The position numbers were made by a program, and so were the translations under genes. A stretch of DNA of 33,868 bases from Coriobacteriaceae bacterium (GTDB taxonomy: Bacteria; Actinomycetota; Coriobacteriia; Coriobacteriales; Eggerthellaceae): NCBI GenBank assembly GCA_015062685.1, contig SUUE01000007.1, positions 1 to 33,868 on the forward strand, in the 5' to 3' direction. How positions within the stretch are numbered: position 1 is the stretch's first letter; each line of letters opens with the position of its first letter. Positions 21,294 to 30,896 of this stretch are shown piece by piece. The notes under the pieces were generated by a model. That model searched no databases. It worked only from the letters and a program-made list of their open reading frames with translations, and was not told where the DNA came from.

Positions 21294-23036
21294 CTAGTCG
21301 AACTTGCCGGCAGCCAGGTCGCGGCCGAGCAGGTAGCCGAACGTCAGGCAGTTGATGCCGTAGCTGTTGCCCGGAACCGCGAAGTTGTAGGTGTTGGCAT
21401 ACATGTCGCCGATCATGGCGCCCACGTTGAACAGGCCGGGGATCGGCTTGTCGTCCGCGTCGCAAACCTCCATGTTCGGGCTCGTGCGCAGGCCACCCAT
21501 GACGGTCATGAACATGGCGTAGTTCTTCGCCGCGTAGAACGGACCCGACTCCTCGATCTTCACCAGGAAGTCGGGGTTCTTGTGGAAGTCTTCGTCAACG
21601 CCCTTGTCGCAGAGCTCGTTGTAGCGAGCGACGACCTTCTTCAGCTTGTCGGCGTCGAGGTCGAGCTGCTTCGCCAGGTCGTCGAGCGTGTTGGCCTTGA
21701 AGTAGGAGCCCTTCTCCACGCCCTCGTCCCACATCTTGACGAGCTGGTCGGGCGTGAGCGGCGGAAGCGTGTAGTCCATGCCGAAGGTGTACCACTCGTG
21801 GCCCTTGTCGAGGATCGCCTGCGGGTAGTTGGCCGTCCAGATGCCGTAGGCAATGTGACCCGGCTGGGAGAGCAGGTGGTTCGAGCTGTAGGGCGCGGAG
21901 ATGTCCTCGCGCTGGTAGCGCTCGGTGTTCGTGTTCACGTTCAGGCCCATGTGGAAGCCGCACGGCTCGTGGCTGCCGCCCCAAGCGCCCTGCATCATCG
22001 GAGCGTTCGGGAAGGCATGCTGCCACGCAGCGCCGATCCAGAGGCCCATTTTCTGACCGTCGCCGCCGTAGATGCCGGTGAGGTTGAAGCTGGTGTTGTA
22101 GTCGATCTCGCCCTGCTCGTAGCCGACGAAGTCGAGCACCTGCGGGCAGTAGGCGGCGAGCATCTCCTTATTGTTGGAGAAGTCGCCCGTAGCGAGCACG
22201 ACGGCCTTCTTGGCAACGAACTTGACATAGCTGCCATCGCCCATCTTCGAGGCAACGACGCCGGTCACGCGGCCCTTGTTGTTGTCCTCGCGGATGAGCT
22301 GCTCGGCCTTCGTGTCGTAGTAGATCTTGACGCCGTACTCCTTCGCCTTCGCCTCGAGCGCCTCCACGGCACCCTGCTGGCCGGTAGACACCATGGTGGA
22401 GTTGCCCAGGGTCGAGAAAGCGTGCGCATAGTTCGGGCCGAGGTCGAACGTGTTGTCACGCTCCATGATGACCTCGAGGCCGCGTGCGCGGGCGATGTCG
22501 ATCATCCAGTTCATGGCCTCTTCCGAGTTGTTGTAGCCGCGCATCCACTTCTGCTGGTCGATGGCGAACGAGGCCGCGCGCATCTCATGATAGAAGTAGG
22601 GCACGGGGTCGAACGGGGTGATGCCGAGCTCCTCCATGACCTTCGAGTTCCTGGCGAAGTTGGAGCCGCCGCGCGAGATGGGAGCGCTGGCTGCCGAAAA
22701 CAGCGTGACGCTCGCGCCCTTCTCCGCAGCGGAAACGGCGGTGGTGAAACCCGACATGCCGCCACCGATGATGACGATGTCGTCCTCGATGGTCTCCTTG
22801 ATCTGGCTGTCGGCGATGGGCTCGGGCGGCACCATGAACGACCACTTCGGCATGCCGTCGGTCAGCTCCAGGACGGCGCCCTTCGACGCGACCTTACCGG
22901 ACGCCGCTGCGCCCGAGCTCTTCCCGGCTGCAGCAGGCTGGCCGCAGCCAACCACGCCGGCAGCCGCCGCGCCCGCAGCGCCCAGGGCTCCCAACTGCAA
23001 AAACGAACGACGCGAAAACTCCCTTGACTCCCCCAT
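21294..23036 (-). CDS. Tat-exported FAD-dependent flavoprotein, fumarate-reductase-like
   Basis: 580 residues after a near-perfect TTAAGGAGGAATC ribosome site. The N-terminus has a twin-arginine motif (SRRSFLQLG, R9-R10), a hydrophobic stretch, and GVVGC31, a possible lipobox. An FAD_binding_2 domain follows, with DIVIIGGGMSGF (86-97) and a late FNVGAMIGD...YGINCLTFGYLLGRD region typical of the flavocytochrome/fumarate-reductase flavoprotein group. There is no haem or FMN-binding domain, so electrons must come from a separate partner. Such exported reductases are abundant in gut Coriobacteriia and act on diverse unsaturated acceptors; the substrate is unknown. Divergent from a LysR gene. Confidence 0.9.
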   Translation of the reverse strand: MGESREFSRRSFLQLGALGAAGAAAAGVVGCGQPAAAGKSSGAAASGKVASKGAVLELTDGMPKWSFMVPPEPIADSQIKETIEDDIVIIGGGMSGFTTAVSAAEKGASVTLFSAASAPISRGGSNFARNSKVMEELGITPFDPVPYFYHEMRAASFAIDQQKWMRGYNNSEEAMNWMIDIARARGLEVIMERDNTFDLGPNYAHAFSTLGNSTMVSTGQQGAVEALEAKAKEYGVKIYYDTKAEQLIREDNNKGRVTGVVASKMGDGSYVKFVAKKAVVLATGDFSNNKEMLAAYCPQVLDFVGYEQGEIDYNTSFNLTGIYGGDGQKMGLWIGAAWQHAFPNAPMMQGAWGGSHEPCGFHMGLNVNTNTERYQREDISAPYSSNHLLSQPGHIAYGIWTANYPQAILDKGHEWYTFGMDYTLPPLTPDQLVKMWDEGVEKGSYFKANTLDDLAKQLDLDADKLKKVVARYNELCDKGVDEDFHKNPDFLVKIEESGPFYAAKNYAMFMTVMGGLRTSPNMEVCDADDKPIPGLFNVGAMIGDMYANTYNFAVPGNSYGINCLTFGYLLGRDLAAGKFD

Positions 23037-23185
23037 GATTCCTCCTTAATCGATCCATGGTAATGCCCGTCCCTTATCGGGCGTTTCAAAGTCTATGCGC
23101 TGACGAGGAGCAACCGATGCAGCTTTGGTTTGCTTCGGGGCAGTTTAAATCTGCGTGCTTCCATCGGCGTTTGGAGGGACGTTTG

Positions 23186-23212
23186 GATTATCATGTGTGG
23201 GTTGCGATTATC
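23186..23212 (+). promoter_or_regulatory. Paired GATTATC direct repeats before the LysR gene
   Basis: GATTATC occurs at 23186-23192 and 23206-23212, spaced 20 bp (about two helical turns), ending 14 bp before the LysR start in the 190-bp divergent region. A regulator-binding site or part of the LysR promoter is possible. Confidence 0.3.
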
Positions 23213-23226
23213 TGGGAAGGGACCCT

Positions 23227-24096
23227 ATGGATATCCGACAGTTGGAGTACTATTCCGCCCTCGTGAGGAAAGGGAGCTTCACGAAGGCGGCAGATGAGCT
23301 CTACGTCACGCGCCAAACCTTGAGCAAGGCCGTGAGGAACCTCGAGCACGAACTTGGCTGCAAGCTGGTATGCAACCGCGACGGGCACGTACGCCCCACC
23401 GAGACCGGCGCCCTGCTCTACGCCGAAGCGGCCCCCGTCATCGACTCCTACCGCAAGCTCGAAGAACGCTTCTTGTTGCGCAACGACCCGCGCGCACTCC
23501 AACCGGCGCTTTCCATCGCCCTGGGGCACGGGGTGGCGTTCTCGCTTCCGGGCGATTACTTTGAGAAGTTCAGGGCCGAGTTCCCCCACGTCCGGCTGTC
23601 GATAGAAGAGCTTCCCACCGACAGCGTCCTGGAGCTGGTCGCCGAAAGCGAGGTGGACGTCGGTTTCGTGGGCTCCACCCCGGAATACCTGCAGGGATTC
23701 GACAAGAAGCTCCTGGTGGAATCGGGGCTCTACATTTCGATTCCGCCCACGAACGAGCTTGCCGAAAAAGACCGCCTCACGATTCAAGACCTGGAGGGCC
23801 AGCCCTTCGTCACGTACGGAAAGAGAAACCACTTGCACCGCTTCTTCGTCGAGCAGTGCAAGAAGGCGGGGGTGCACCCCGATATCCTGCTCACGTCGTC
23901 AGACGTGTACACGCTCATGCACGCGACGCAGTCGAGCCAGGCCCTGTATTTCTGCTTCCGCAACAGCCCCGCGCAGGAGCGCGTGACGAAGCCCCTGGTG
24001 TTGGACCCGAGCCCGCAGTTCGGCACGTTCGCCGTCAAGCGCAAAGAGCTGCCCGCAGCGTCGTTCGCGAAGCTCTTCTGGAATTGGCTGAAATAA
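23227..24096 (+). CDS. LysR-family transcriptional regulator
   Basis: 289 residues from MDIRQLEYYSALVRKGSFTK, the canonical LysR beginning; upstream in-frame codons are not conserved-looking. The N-terminal helix-turn-helix is AADELYVTRQTLSKAVRNLE, followed by the linker helix and a two-lobed effector-binding domain (about 90-289). Divergent transcription from the Tat flavoprotein gene suggests that it controls that gene in response to a substrate, the standard LysR layout. Ribosome site GGGAAGGGACCC. A terminator with T7 follows at 24138-24171. Confidence 0.93.
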   Translation: MDIRQLEYYSALVRKGSFTKAADELYVTRQTLSKAVRNLEHELGCKLVCNRDGHVRPTETGALLYAEAAPVIDSYRKLEERFLLRNDPRALQPALSIALGHGVAFSLPGDYFEKFRAEFPHVRLSIEELPTDSVLELVAESEVDVGFVGSTPEYLQGFDKKLLVESGLYISIPPTNELAEKDRLTIQDLEGQPFVTYGKRNHLHRFFVEQCKKAGVHPDILLTSSDVYTLMHATQSSQALYFCFRNSPAQERVTKPLVLDPSPQFGTFAVKRKELPAASFAKLFWNWLK

Positions 24097-24137
24097 GCAC
24101 GAAAGCCTCTCGCACGCCAACCTTTGAGCTACCCCGC

Positions 24138-24171
24138 AGCAAGGCCGTCTTGCTCGTTATTCCCTTTTTTT
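24138..24171 (+). terminator. Terminator after the LysR gene
   Basis: AGCAAG (24138-24143) pairs with CTTGCT (24149-24154) around a 5-nt loop, followed after CGTTATTCCC by T7 (24165-24171). The stem is short but the T-run is strong. Confidence 0.5.
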
Positions 24172-24206
24172 AATCATGTTTATCAAATGTAACCTAAGGA
24201 AACGCC

Positions 24207-24229
24207 CGCAGATGGCATACTTGTCTGCG
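24207..24229 (+). promoter_or_regulatory. Operator-like inverted repeat before the ABC exporter
   Basis: CGCAGA-N11-TCTGCG, 37 bp before the ATG of the ABC gene, enclosing CATACT, a possible -10. Size and spacing suit a dimeric regulator, but no -35 is evident. Confidence 0.3.
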
Positions 24230-24265
24230 ATCAACGGCGTTATTTCGGTTTACTAGGACTATCTC

Positions 24266-27200
24266 ATGCTTCAACTTAATAACATTTGCAAGTCGTACAC
24301 CACTGGCAATTTCACGCAAAAGGCCCTCGACAACGTATCGATATCCTTCAGGGATAACGAGTTCGTGGCCATTCTGGGGCCGAGCGGCTCGGGCAAGACG
24401 ACCATGCTCAACATCGTCGGTGGCCTGGACCATTACGACTCGGGCGACCTCGTGATCGAGGGCATCTCCACCAAGCAATACAAGGACCGCGACTGGGACA
24501 CCTACCGCAACAACCGCATCGGGTTCGTGTTCCAGAGCTACAACCTCATCCCGCACCAGACCGTGCTCTCCAACGTCGAACTGGCGCTCACCCTTTCGGG
24601 CGTCTCGCGCGACGAGCGCCGCCAGCGCGCGATCGAGGCGTTGGAGCGCGTGGGCCTGGGCGATCACATCGACAAGAAGCCCGCCCAGATGTCGGGCGGC
24701 CAGATGCAGCGCGTGGCCATTGCCCGCGCCCTCATCAACGACCCCGAGATCCTGCTTGCCGACGAGCCCACGGGCGCGCTCGACTCCAAGACGAGCGTCC
24801 AGATCATGGACCTGCTGACCGAGATCGCCGACGACCGCCTGGTGGTCATGGTCACCCACAACCCCGAACTGGCCGAACAGTACGCAACGCGCATCGTGAA
24901 CCTTGCCGACGGGCAGATACGGAGCGACTCGGACCCCTACAGCCCAACGGAAGAAGAAGTCGCTGCGGCGAACGCCAAAGCGCCGCGGCGAACGCGCATG
25001 TCGTTCCTGACCGCGCTCTCCCTCTCGTTCAACAACCTCATGACCAAGAAGGGCCGCACGCTCATGACGGCCGTAGCGGGCTCGATCGGCATCATCGGGA
25101 TCGCGGCTATCTTGGCGCTGGCCAACGGCGTGAACAACTACATCAAGACCGTCGAGGAGGAAACGCTGTCGGTCTACCCCCTGCAGATCATGTCCACGGG
25201 CTTCGATTTCACCACGATGTTCATGGGCATGGGATCCGGAAGCGACTCCGACGACGCGTCGATTTCGTCAACGGATGACAGCCAACAAGCGGGAGATGGC
25301 AGCATCGGCGAGGCGCGCATCATCAGCCGCATGTTCGCGAGCTTCGGCAAGAACGACCTCGCGGCGCTCAAGGAATACCTCGATAGCGGCGAATCAGGCA
25401 TCGACCAGTACGTGAGCAGCATCTATTACAAGTATGCGGTCACGCCGCAGATCTTCGACTCGAACACGAGCGAGGGCGTCAGGCAGATCAACCCCGACAC
25501 CTCGTTCTCCGCGTTCGGCATGGGCTCGGGCTCGTATTCCAACAGCCTCATGTCCATGTCCATGTCGTCAGACATGTTCTCCGAGATGTCCCAGAGCGAC
25601 ATCGTCGTCGACCAATACGACGTCGTTGCCGGCCATTGGCCCGAGAAGGAAAACGAGCTCGTGCTCGTGCTCACCAAATCGGGCCGCATCAACGACTTCT
25701 TGTCCTACACGCTCGGCCTGCGCGACCACGACGAGCTCGACCAGATGGTGAAGCAGTTCTCCGAGGAAAAGGACATCGCGGTGCCCGACAACGAGATCGA
25801 CATCACCTACGACGATATCCTGGGCATGAAGTTCAAGCTGGTCAACGCCACCGACCTCTACCGCTACGACTCCGAGTACGGGGTTTGGGTGGACAAGTCG
25901 AAGGACGAGGAATACATGAAGGGCATCGTCGATGCCGGCGAGGACCTCGTGATCACCGGCATCGTGCAACCCAAGCCTGAATCGAACGCGACGCCGCTCA
26001 GCATGGGCATCTACTACACGCCCGAGCTGACCCGGCACATCGTGGACGTTGCGAAGCAATCGCAGATCGTCAAGGACCAGATCGCCGACCCCAAGCGCGA
26101 CGTGTTCAGCGGCAAGACGTTCGACGAGATGGAGGAAGAGGGCAAGGAATTCGACATGGAATCGCTCTTCAGCATCGATGAGCAGGCGCTTGCGAACGCC
26201 TTCACCTTCGATGCGAGTGCGATGAGCTTCTCAGGCTTCGACCCCTCGTCCATGAACGTGCCCGACCTCGACCTTTCAGGGCTGTCCAACATGAGCATGC
26301 CGCAGGCGAGCGCCGAGGAAATTGCCGCGCTGTTCCCCGAGCTGAACGCCCAAAGCATCATGCAGGGCATGACCATCAAGTTCACCGACGACGGCGCCGC
26401 TCTGCAAGCGCTCATGCAGAAAATGGCCATCTGGATGGCATCGCACCCGGGCAGCACCGCAAACGACTACTTCAACTCCGATGAAGGGCAACAAGCCCTC
26501 GGCTTGGTCGGTGCCAGCATCGATACCCAAGCGCTGCAGGCAGAGCTGACGCAGTCCATAGCCCAGCAGCTCAACACCTCGCCCGATAGCGTGGGCCAGG
26601 TCATGGGCGAGCGCATCGGCGCCTACTACGCCGCAAAGATCATCCCCTCCATGCAGCAGCAGCTCACCGTGGCCATACAGAACTACATGACCGCCTACAT
26701 CACGGCCCTCTCCGGCCAAATGTCCAACATGATGGCGGGCCTCGGCAACGCGATCGGTTTCAACGCGGACGCGTTCGCCGACGCCTTCCAGATGAACATG
26801 AGTCCCGACGAGCTGACCGAGCTCATGATGTCGATGATGCGCGTGGAGGAGCATTCCTACGACAACAACCTGAAGAAGCTCGGCTACGCCGATTTCGAGA
26901 AGCCCTCGGAGATCAGCATCTACCCGAAGGACTTCGAGAGCAAAGAGCACGTCATCCAGATTCTCGACGACTACAACGACCGCATGCGGGCCGAGGATGA
27001 GGACAAGGTCATCTCCTACACCGACATCGTCGGGACGCTCATGGAGTCGGTTACGACCATCGTCAACATGATCTCGACCGTGCTCATCGCGTTCGTGGCC
27101 ATCTCGCTCATCGTGTCATCGATCATGATCGGCGTCATCACCTACATCTCGGTGCTCGAGCGCAAGAAGGAAATCGGCATCCTCCGCTCCATCGGCGCCT

Positions 27201-27472
27201 CGAAGGGCGATATCAGCCGCGTATTCAATGCCGAGACGATCATCGAGGGCCTCATTGCCGGCTTGCTCGGCGTAGGCGTGACGGCGCTCGGGTGCATACC
27301 CGCGAACCTCATCGTATACAGCATATTCGATGTGCCAAACGTCGCGCTGCTGCCGGTTGACGCGGCGGCGATCCTCGTGGCGATCAGCGTGTTCCTCACG
27401 TTCGTCGCGGGCCTGATCCCCTCGAAGTCGGCCAGCCGCAAGGACCCGGTGGAAGCCCTCAGGAGCGAATAG
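24266..27472 (+). CDS. MacB-type ABC exporter, ATPase and permease in one chain
   Basis: 1068 residues. The ATPase domain (1-220) has Walker [10 protein letters not shown] (38-46), FQSYNLIP, signature MSGGQ (142-146), Walker B ILLADEP (162-168) and H198. A first membrane helix lies near 260-285 ([19 protein letters not shown]), then an ectodomain of over 600 residues, then three helices of an FtsX permease ending in [16 protein letters not shown]. MacB ectodomains are usually around 200-250 residues, so this one is much enlarged, with Ser/Met/Asp-rich stretches near 310-335, 405-440 and 645-680. As in MacB a homodimer is expected. The family exports or mechanically transduces for peptides, lipoproteins or drugs; the substrate is unknown. 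Confidence 0.92.
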   Translation: MLQLNNICKSYTTGNFTQKALDNVSISFRDNEFVAILGPSGSGKTTMLNIVGGLDHYDSGDLVIEGISTKQYKDRDWDTYRNNRIGFVFQSYNLIPHQTVLSNVELALTLSGVSRDERRQRAIEALERVGLGDHIDKKPAQMSGGQMQRVAIARALINDPEILLADEPTGALDSKTSVQIMDLLTEIADDRLVVMVTHNPELAEQYATRIVNLADGQIRSDSDPYSPTEEEVAAANAKAPRRTRMSFLTALSLSFNNLMTKKGRTLMTAVAGSIGIIGIAAILALANGVNNYIKTVEEETLSVYPLQIMSTGFDFTTMFMGMGSGSDSDDASISSTDDSQQAGDGSIGEARIISRMFASFGKNDLAALKEYLDSGESGIDQYVSSIYYKYAVTPQIFDSNTSEGVRQINPDTSFSAFGMGSGSYSNSLMSMSMSSDMFSEMSQSDIVVDQYDVVAGHWPEKENELVLVLTKSGRINDFLSYTLGLRDHDELDQMVKQFSEEKDIAVPDNEIDITYDDILGMKFKLVNATDLYRYDSEYGVWVDKSKDEEYMKGIVDAGEDLVITGIVQPKPESNATPLSMGIYYTPELTRHIVDVAKQSQIVKDQIADPKRDVFSGKTFDEMEEEGKEFDMESLFSIDEQALANAFTFDASAMSFSGFDPSSMNVPDLDLSGLSNMSMPQASAEEIAALFPELNAQSIMQGMTIKFTDDGAALQALMQKMAIWMASHPGSTANDYFNSDEGQQALGLVGASIDTQALQAELTQSIAQQLNTSPDSVGQVMGERIGAYYAAKIIPSMQQQLTVAIQNYMTAYITALSGQMSNMMAGLGNAIGFNADAFADAFQMNMSPDELTELMMSMMRVEEHSYDNNLKKLGYADFEKPSEISIYPKDFESKEHVIQILDDYNDRMRAEDEDKVISYTDIVGTLMESVTTIVNMISTVLIAFVAISLIVSSIMIGVITYISVLERKKEIGILRSIGASKGDISRVFNAETIIEGLIAGLLGVGVTALGCIPANLIVYSIFDVPNVALLPVDAAAILVAISVFLTFVAGLIPSKSASRKDPVEALRSE

Positions 27473-27502
27473 AAAACGGCGGGCGCTACCGCGCGCCCGC
27501 CG
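27473..27502 (-). terminator. Terminator between the ABC exporter and element B
   Basis: CGGCGGGCGC (27477-27486) pairs with GCGCCCGCCG (27493-27502), 6-nt loop. On the minus strand TTTT (27473-27476) follows immediately, so it ends a transcript coming from the aminotransferase through element B. On the + strand the same stem lacks a T-run but may still stop the ABC gene transcript. Confidence 0.7.
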
Positions 27503-27504
27503 AA

Positions 27505-27666
27505 GTCGATGTGCGAGCAAAGTCAGCGAGACCGCCTGTGGTGCCCGAGATTAGCCTGAAAGCCAAGCGCATAGGCCTTTGGGCCATGTGCGAAGGCTTG
27601 AGGGTTAAGATTGGATGCTACAGGCGGTCGCAGCATCGGCCTCTGCGCTGTTCGTAGAACAGCGCA
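27505..27666 (-). repeat. Structured two-hairpin intergenic element, copy B
   Basis: It begins 4 nt after the aminotransferase stop on the minus strand. In + order: flank GTCGATGTGCGAGCAAAGTCAGCGAG (first 20 bases identical in type to A and C), outer stem 27530-27540/27619-27629 (11 bp with one G-T), inner AAGCC/GGCTT (27560-27564/27595-27599) and an extra GGCC-capped arm, linker CGCAGCATCGG, and H2 of 10 bp with a GTA loop (27644-27653/27657-27666). Relative to copy A three stem pairs change on both sides (G-C to A-T, G-C to C-G, C-G to G-C). The minus-strand terminator at 27473-27502 places it inside a 3' UTR. Confidence 0.78.
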
Positions 27667-27670
27667 ACGA

Positions 27671-28849
27671 TTACTCGTAATCAGTCTTCAGGGCTTCCCA
27701 AGCCTTGCGGGAGTTCTTGATGGTCGTGGCGCTCACGCAGTAGCCGGCGCGGGCCCAGCCGGGCACGCCGAAGCAATCCGAGTTCACGAGCAACAGGTCG
27801 TGGTTGCGCGCCTTGTCGCAGAACGCCTGGGAATCATCCTCGAGGGCCTTCACCCACAGGTAGAACGCGCCGTCGGGCTGGATGTACTCGTAGCCCAGCT
27901 CGTCCAGCATGCCAGTGAGCAGCGCACGGTTCGCGGCATAGGCGTCGACGTTCGTGGGCTCGTTGATGCACGTCTCGATAACGCGCTGGAACAGCACGGG
28001 CGCGCAGATGAAACCGAGCGCGCGGCCCGCTCCGCCCACGGCCGCGGCCACGTCGGCGGCGTCGCCCATGAGGTCGCTCACGTAGATGTAGCCTATGCGC
28101 TCGCCCGGGAGGGAGAGGCTCTTCGCCCAGCTGTAGCACACGATGGTGTCGCGGTAGTAGTTCGCCGTGAAGGGCACTTCCTTGCCGTAGGTGATCTCGC
28201 GGTACGGCTCGTCACTGATCAGGTAGATGGGGTGACCGACTTCGGCCTCCTTCTCCTCGAGCATCGCCGCGAGGTCCTTGATGTTCTGCTCGGTGTAGAT
28301 GCAGCCCACCGGGTTGTTCGGCGAGTTGATGACGACGGCCGCCGTCTTGACGTTGACGGCGGCGCGTAGCGCGTCGATGTCGAGCTGGAAATCGCTCGCG
28401 CGCATGGGCACCTCGACGCACGAGCACTGCGCCGATTCGATCATGACCTTGTACTCGGTGAAGTACGGCGCGTTCACGATGACCTCGTCGCCGGGGTGCG
28501 TAATGGCGGCGGTGGTTATGTAGAGCGCGGCGGTGGCGCCGGCGGTCAGATAGACCTGCGCGGCAGTTGCGGGGATGCCGAAACGCTCACGGAGGTTATC
28601 GGCAACGGCCTGGCGGGCGCTCTCGAGGCCCGCGGCCATCGTGTAGCCGTGCAGCACCTCGGGCGGCTCCTCAAGCAGCTCCTCGATGCGGGCGCGCACG
28701 GCGGGTGGCGCGGGAATGGAGGGGTTACCGATGGAGAGGTCGTACACGTTCTCCTCGCCGATCTCGGCCTTGCGCTTGAGGCCGTAGGCGTATTGCACAC
28801 GAATGGGGTTGGGCTGCTTACCCAGCCCGAGCATTCTCTCGTTGATCAT
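27671..28849 (-). CDS. Class I/II PLP-dependent aminotransferase
   Basis: 392 residues from MINERMLGLGKQ, after TTAGGAGACTCG. Fold-type I landmarks are present: YDLSIGNPSIPAP near the N-terminus, TAGATAALYIT, VVINSPNNPVG, YLISDEPYREI, and the PLP-binding lysine in YSWAKSLSLPGERIGY. The C-terminal FYLWVKALEDD strand is typical. Members transfer amino groups between amino acids and keto acids in the cytoplasm; aspartate, alanine or aromatic specificity cannot be decided. It follows the universal stress gene by 35 nt and is probably in its operon; element B makes up its 3' UTR. Confidence 0.92.
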   Translation of the reverse strand: MINERMLGLGKQPNPIRVQYAYGLKRKAEIGEENVYDLSIGNPSIPAPPAVRARIEELLEEPPEVLHGYTMAAGLESARQAVADNLRERFGIPATAAQVYLTAGATAALYITTAAITHPGDEVIVNAPYFTEYKVMIESAQCSCVEVPMRASDFQLDIDALRAAVNVKTAAVVINSPNNPVGCIYTEQNIKDLAAMLEEKEAEVGHPIYLISDEPYREITYGKEVPFTANYYRDTIVCYSWAKSLSLPGERIGYIYVSDLMGDAADVAAAVGGAGRALGFICAPVLFQRVIETCINEPTNVDAYAANRALLTGMLDELGYEYIQPDGAFYLWVKALEDDSQAFCDKARNHDLLLVNSDCFGVPGWARAGYCVSATTIKNSRKAWEALKTDYE

Positions 28850-28884
28850 CGAGTCTCCTAACTGGCTAATCCTGGACGGCGTCC

Positions 28885-29349
28885 CTACCGATGGTCCTCG
28901 TCGTCGAGGGACTCCGGGCGCACCACGAGCACGTCGCACTTCACGCTGCGGATAAGGTGGGTGGACACGCTGCCGACGAATGCGTACTTGATGTTGGACA
29001 AGCCGCGCACGCCGCAAATGACGAGGTCGGGATCGAAGGGCTCGGCGAGCGCCTCCACAAGCGTCTCGGCCACGCGCCCCGCGCGCACCTGCACGTCCAC
29101 CGACGGGATGCACTCGTCACCCTGAGCGCGCGTGAGATAGGGCTCGATGGCCTCGACGATGCGCTCACGGCCATCGTCGATGAGCGCACCGAAATCGATG
29201 CCATTCGCTTCGTAGGGAACCGAATCGATAACGTGCCCGAAGAGCACTTCCGCATTGTTGTCGTGGGCGATCGAAAGCGTTCTGCGGACCACGGCTTCCT
29301 GGGTCGCGCCGCCGTCGAGCGCTGCAAAGATTCTGTTATAACGAGCCAT
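28885..29349 (-). CDS. Universal stress protein (UspA family)
   Basis: 154 residues, starting after CAGGAGGCAACG. A single Usp domain: an N-terminal strand YNRIFAALDGG, a middle VDVQVRAGRVAETLVEAL, and the ATP-binding G-x2-G-x9-G-S loop seen in GVRGLSNIKYAFVGSVS, ending LIRSVKCDVLVVRPE. This is the nucleotide-binding subclass. These cytoplasmic proteins accumulate under starvation or stress. It is upstream of, and probably cotranscribed with, the aminotransferase. Confidence 0.92.
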   Translation of the reverse strand: MARYNRIFAALDGGATQEAVVRRTLSIAHDNNAEVLFGHVIDSVPYEANGIDFGALIDDGRERIVEAIEPYLTRAQGDECIPSVDVQVRAGRVAETLVEALAEPFDPDLVICGVRGLSNIKYAFVGSVSTHLIRSVKCDVLVVRPESLDDEDHR

Positions 29350-29460
29350 CGTTGCCTCCTGATCAAAGGTTTAGACAACTCATTGTAACGCCGAATTGTT
29401 ACCAGCCAATCAATGGTTTGGCCCGATTGGGCAAGCGGAAGCGCCCCCGCTGGCTCAGCT

Positions 29461-30861
29461 TTACATGCTCGAGAACTTCTCGGGCGAAACGGCGATGTCC
29501 AGGTCCGTGACGTTGGGGTTCTCCTCGAGCTTCCCCTCCACGACGCCCGGGTTCAGCGCACGCTTGGCCTCCTTGACCGCACGCTTCTTCTGCTTGCGCA
29601 CGTTGCCGGTGTCGTTCCCAGCCAAACGCGCCTCCAAACGGCCGACGAGGTTGGCGAGCGGGATCGTGAGCACCAGGTAGAAAATAGCGGCAACGATGTA
29701 GGGCGTGATCGAACCGGTGCCCGCAACGATGGTCTTCGCGTAAAAGACGATTTCCATGACGCCCACGGCGGCGAGCAACGACGTGTCCTTGTAGAGCAGG
29801 ATGAACTCGCTCGTCATGGTGGGCAGCACGCGCCTAACCGTCTGCGGAATGATGACGAACGCCATGGTCTGGGCGCCGCTCATGCCGAGCGAGCGAGCCG
29901 CCTCGAACTGGCCCTTGCTAATGGACTGGATACCGGCGCGGAAAATCTCGCACTGGTAGGCTGCCGAGTTCAGCGCGAGCACTATGACGCCCAAGATGAA
30001 CGGCGGAATCTGAACGCCCGCCAGCGGCAGGCCGAAGAACGCGATGTAGATCTGCAGAAACACGGGCGTGCCGCGCACCACGTTGACGTAGAACGACCCG
30101 ATACCCCTGAAGATGGCAATCCTCGACATGCGCATGAACGAGAACAGCAGGCCTATGGGAATGGCCACGGGGAACGCCACAAGCACGATGGCGATGGCCA
30201 TGAGGAAGCCCATGAACACGTGTGGCAAGCTCTTGACGAGGATGGGCGGGTTGAAGAACAGGCGCAGGAACTTGTTGCTGTTCCAATCCTGGACCCACTG
30301 CTGCTCCTCGAGCTGCTGGGCGAACTGGTCGAAGGGAGAAGTCACGACCACGTCGATCGCCGGGATGCCGGAAAGCTCGCGCACGGTGCCATCGGCGAGC
30401 TCGTACGTGCCCTTGAGCTGCATCTCGCCGCCGGAAAGGGGGAACATGACGCCGTACACCTCGATGCGGAAATAGGCGCCTGGCGTTGCGGGGGCTTCCA
30501 AGGTGCAGATGACGGACTGCCCGTCTTTCGTGAACTCGCACCCCACCTTCTCGCGGGTCATCAGGTCGTCGCCCGTGAGGATGGTCAGGCGCGCGTCGTC
30601 CACCTCGAACTCCGTGTCCGCGGGGAACTCGAGCGTGATCGCCTTCACTTCCTCGTCGGCATCCGCACGGCCCTCCCATGTGACGCGGGTCTCCGTGTCA
30701 CCGTAGATCTCGCTTCCTGTGCCGTCTCCGTTGGGGCGCGCCGTCGCCTTCTCGGTGTCGAGCGCAAAGGCAACCTGCGAGAGGGCGCTCATGCCCATTA
30801 TGACAACGAGGACCGCCGTCAGGAACAGGTCTACGGCCCTCAGCGTGCGTGTGCGATTCAT
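29461..30861 (-). CDS. Polar amino-acid ABC transporter permease with N-terminal ectodomain
   Basis: 466 residues. The C-terminal part (about 205-420) is a HisM/GlnP-type permease with VVRGTPVFLQIYIAFFG and the EAA loop FEAARSLGMSGAQTMAFVIIPQTVRRVLP (motif in part), plus a charged cytoplasmic tail. Before it lies a membrane or signal helix (10-32) and about 150 extracytoplasmic residues with beta-rich character (35-185), not part of ordinary permeases of 220-250 residues. The substrate is a polar amino acid by family. The binding protein is the next gene upstream, but no ATPase is present in this window. It has its own promoter at about 30897. Confidence 0.9.
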   Translation of the reverse strand: MNRTRTLRAVDLFLTAVLVVIMGMSALSQVAFALDTEKATARPNGDGTGSEIYGDTETRVTWEGRADADEEVKAITLEFPADTEFEVDDARLTILTGDDLMTREKVGCEFTKDGQSVICTLEAPATPGAYFRIEVYGVMFPLSGGEMQLKGTYELADGTVRELSGIPAIDVVVTSPFDQFAQQLEEQQWVQDWNSNKFLRLFFNPPILVKSLPHVFMGFLMAIAIVLVAFPVAIPIGLLFSFMRMSRIAIFRGIGSFYVNVVRGTPVFLQIYIAFFGLPLAGVQIPPFILGVIVLALNSAAYQCEIFRAGIQSISKGQFEAARSLGMSGAQTMAFVIIPQTVRRVLPTMTSEFILLYKDTSLLAAVGVMEIVFYAKTIVAGTGSITPYIVAAIFYLVLTIPLANLVGRLEARLAGNDTGNVRKQKKRAVKEAKRALNPGVVEGKLEENPNVTDLDIAVSPEKFSSM

Positions 30862-30896
30862 CCGCCATCCTATCGCTTGAAAAACTACAAGCGTTC

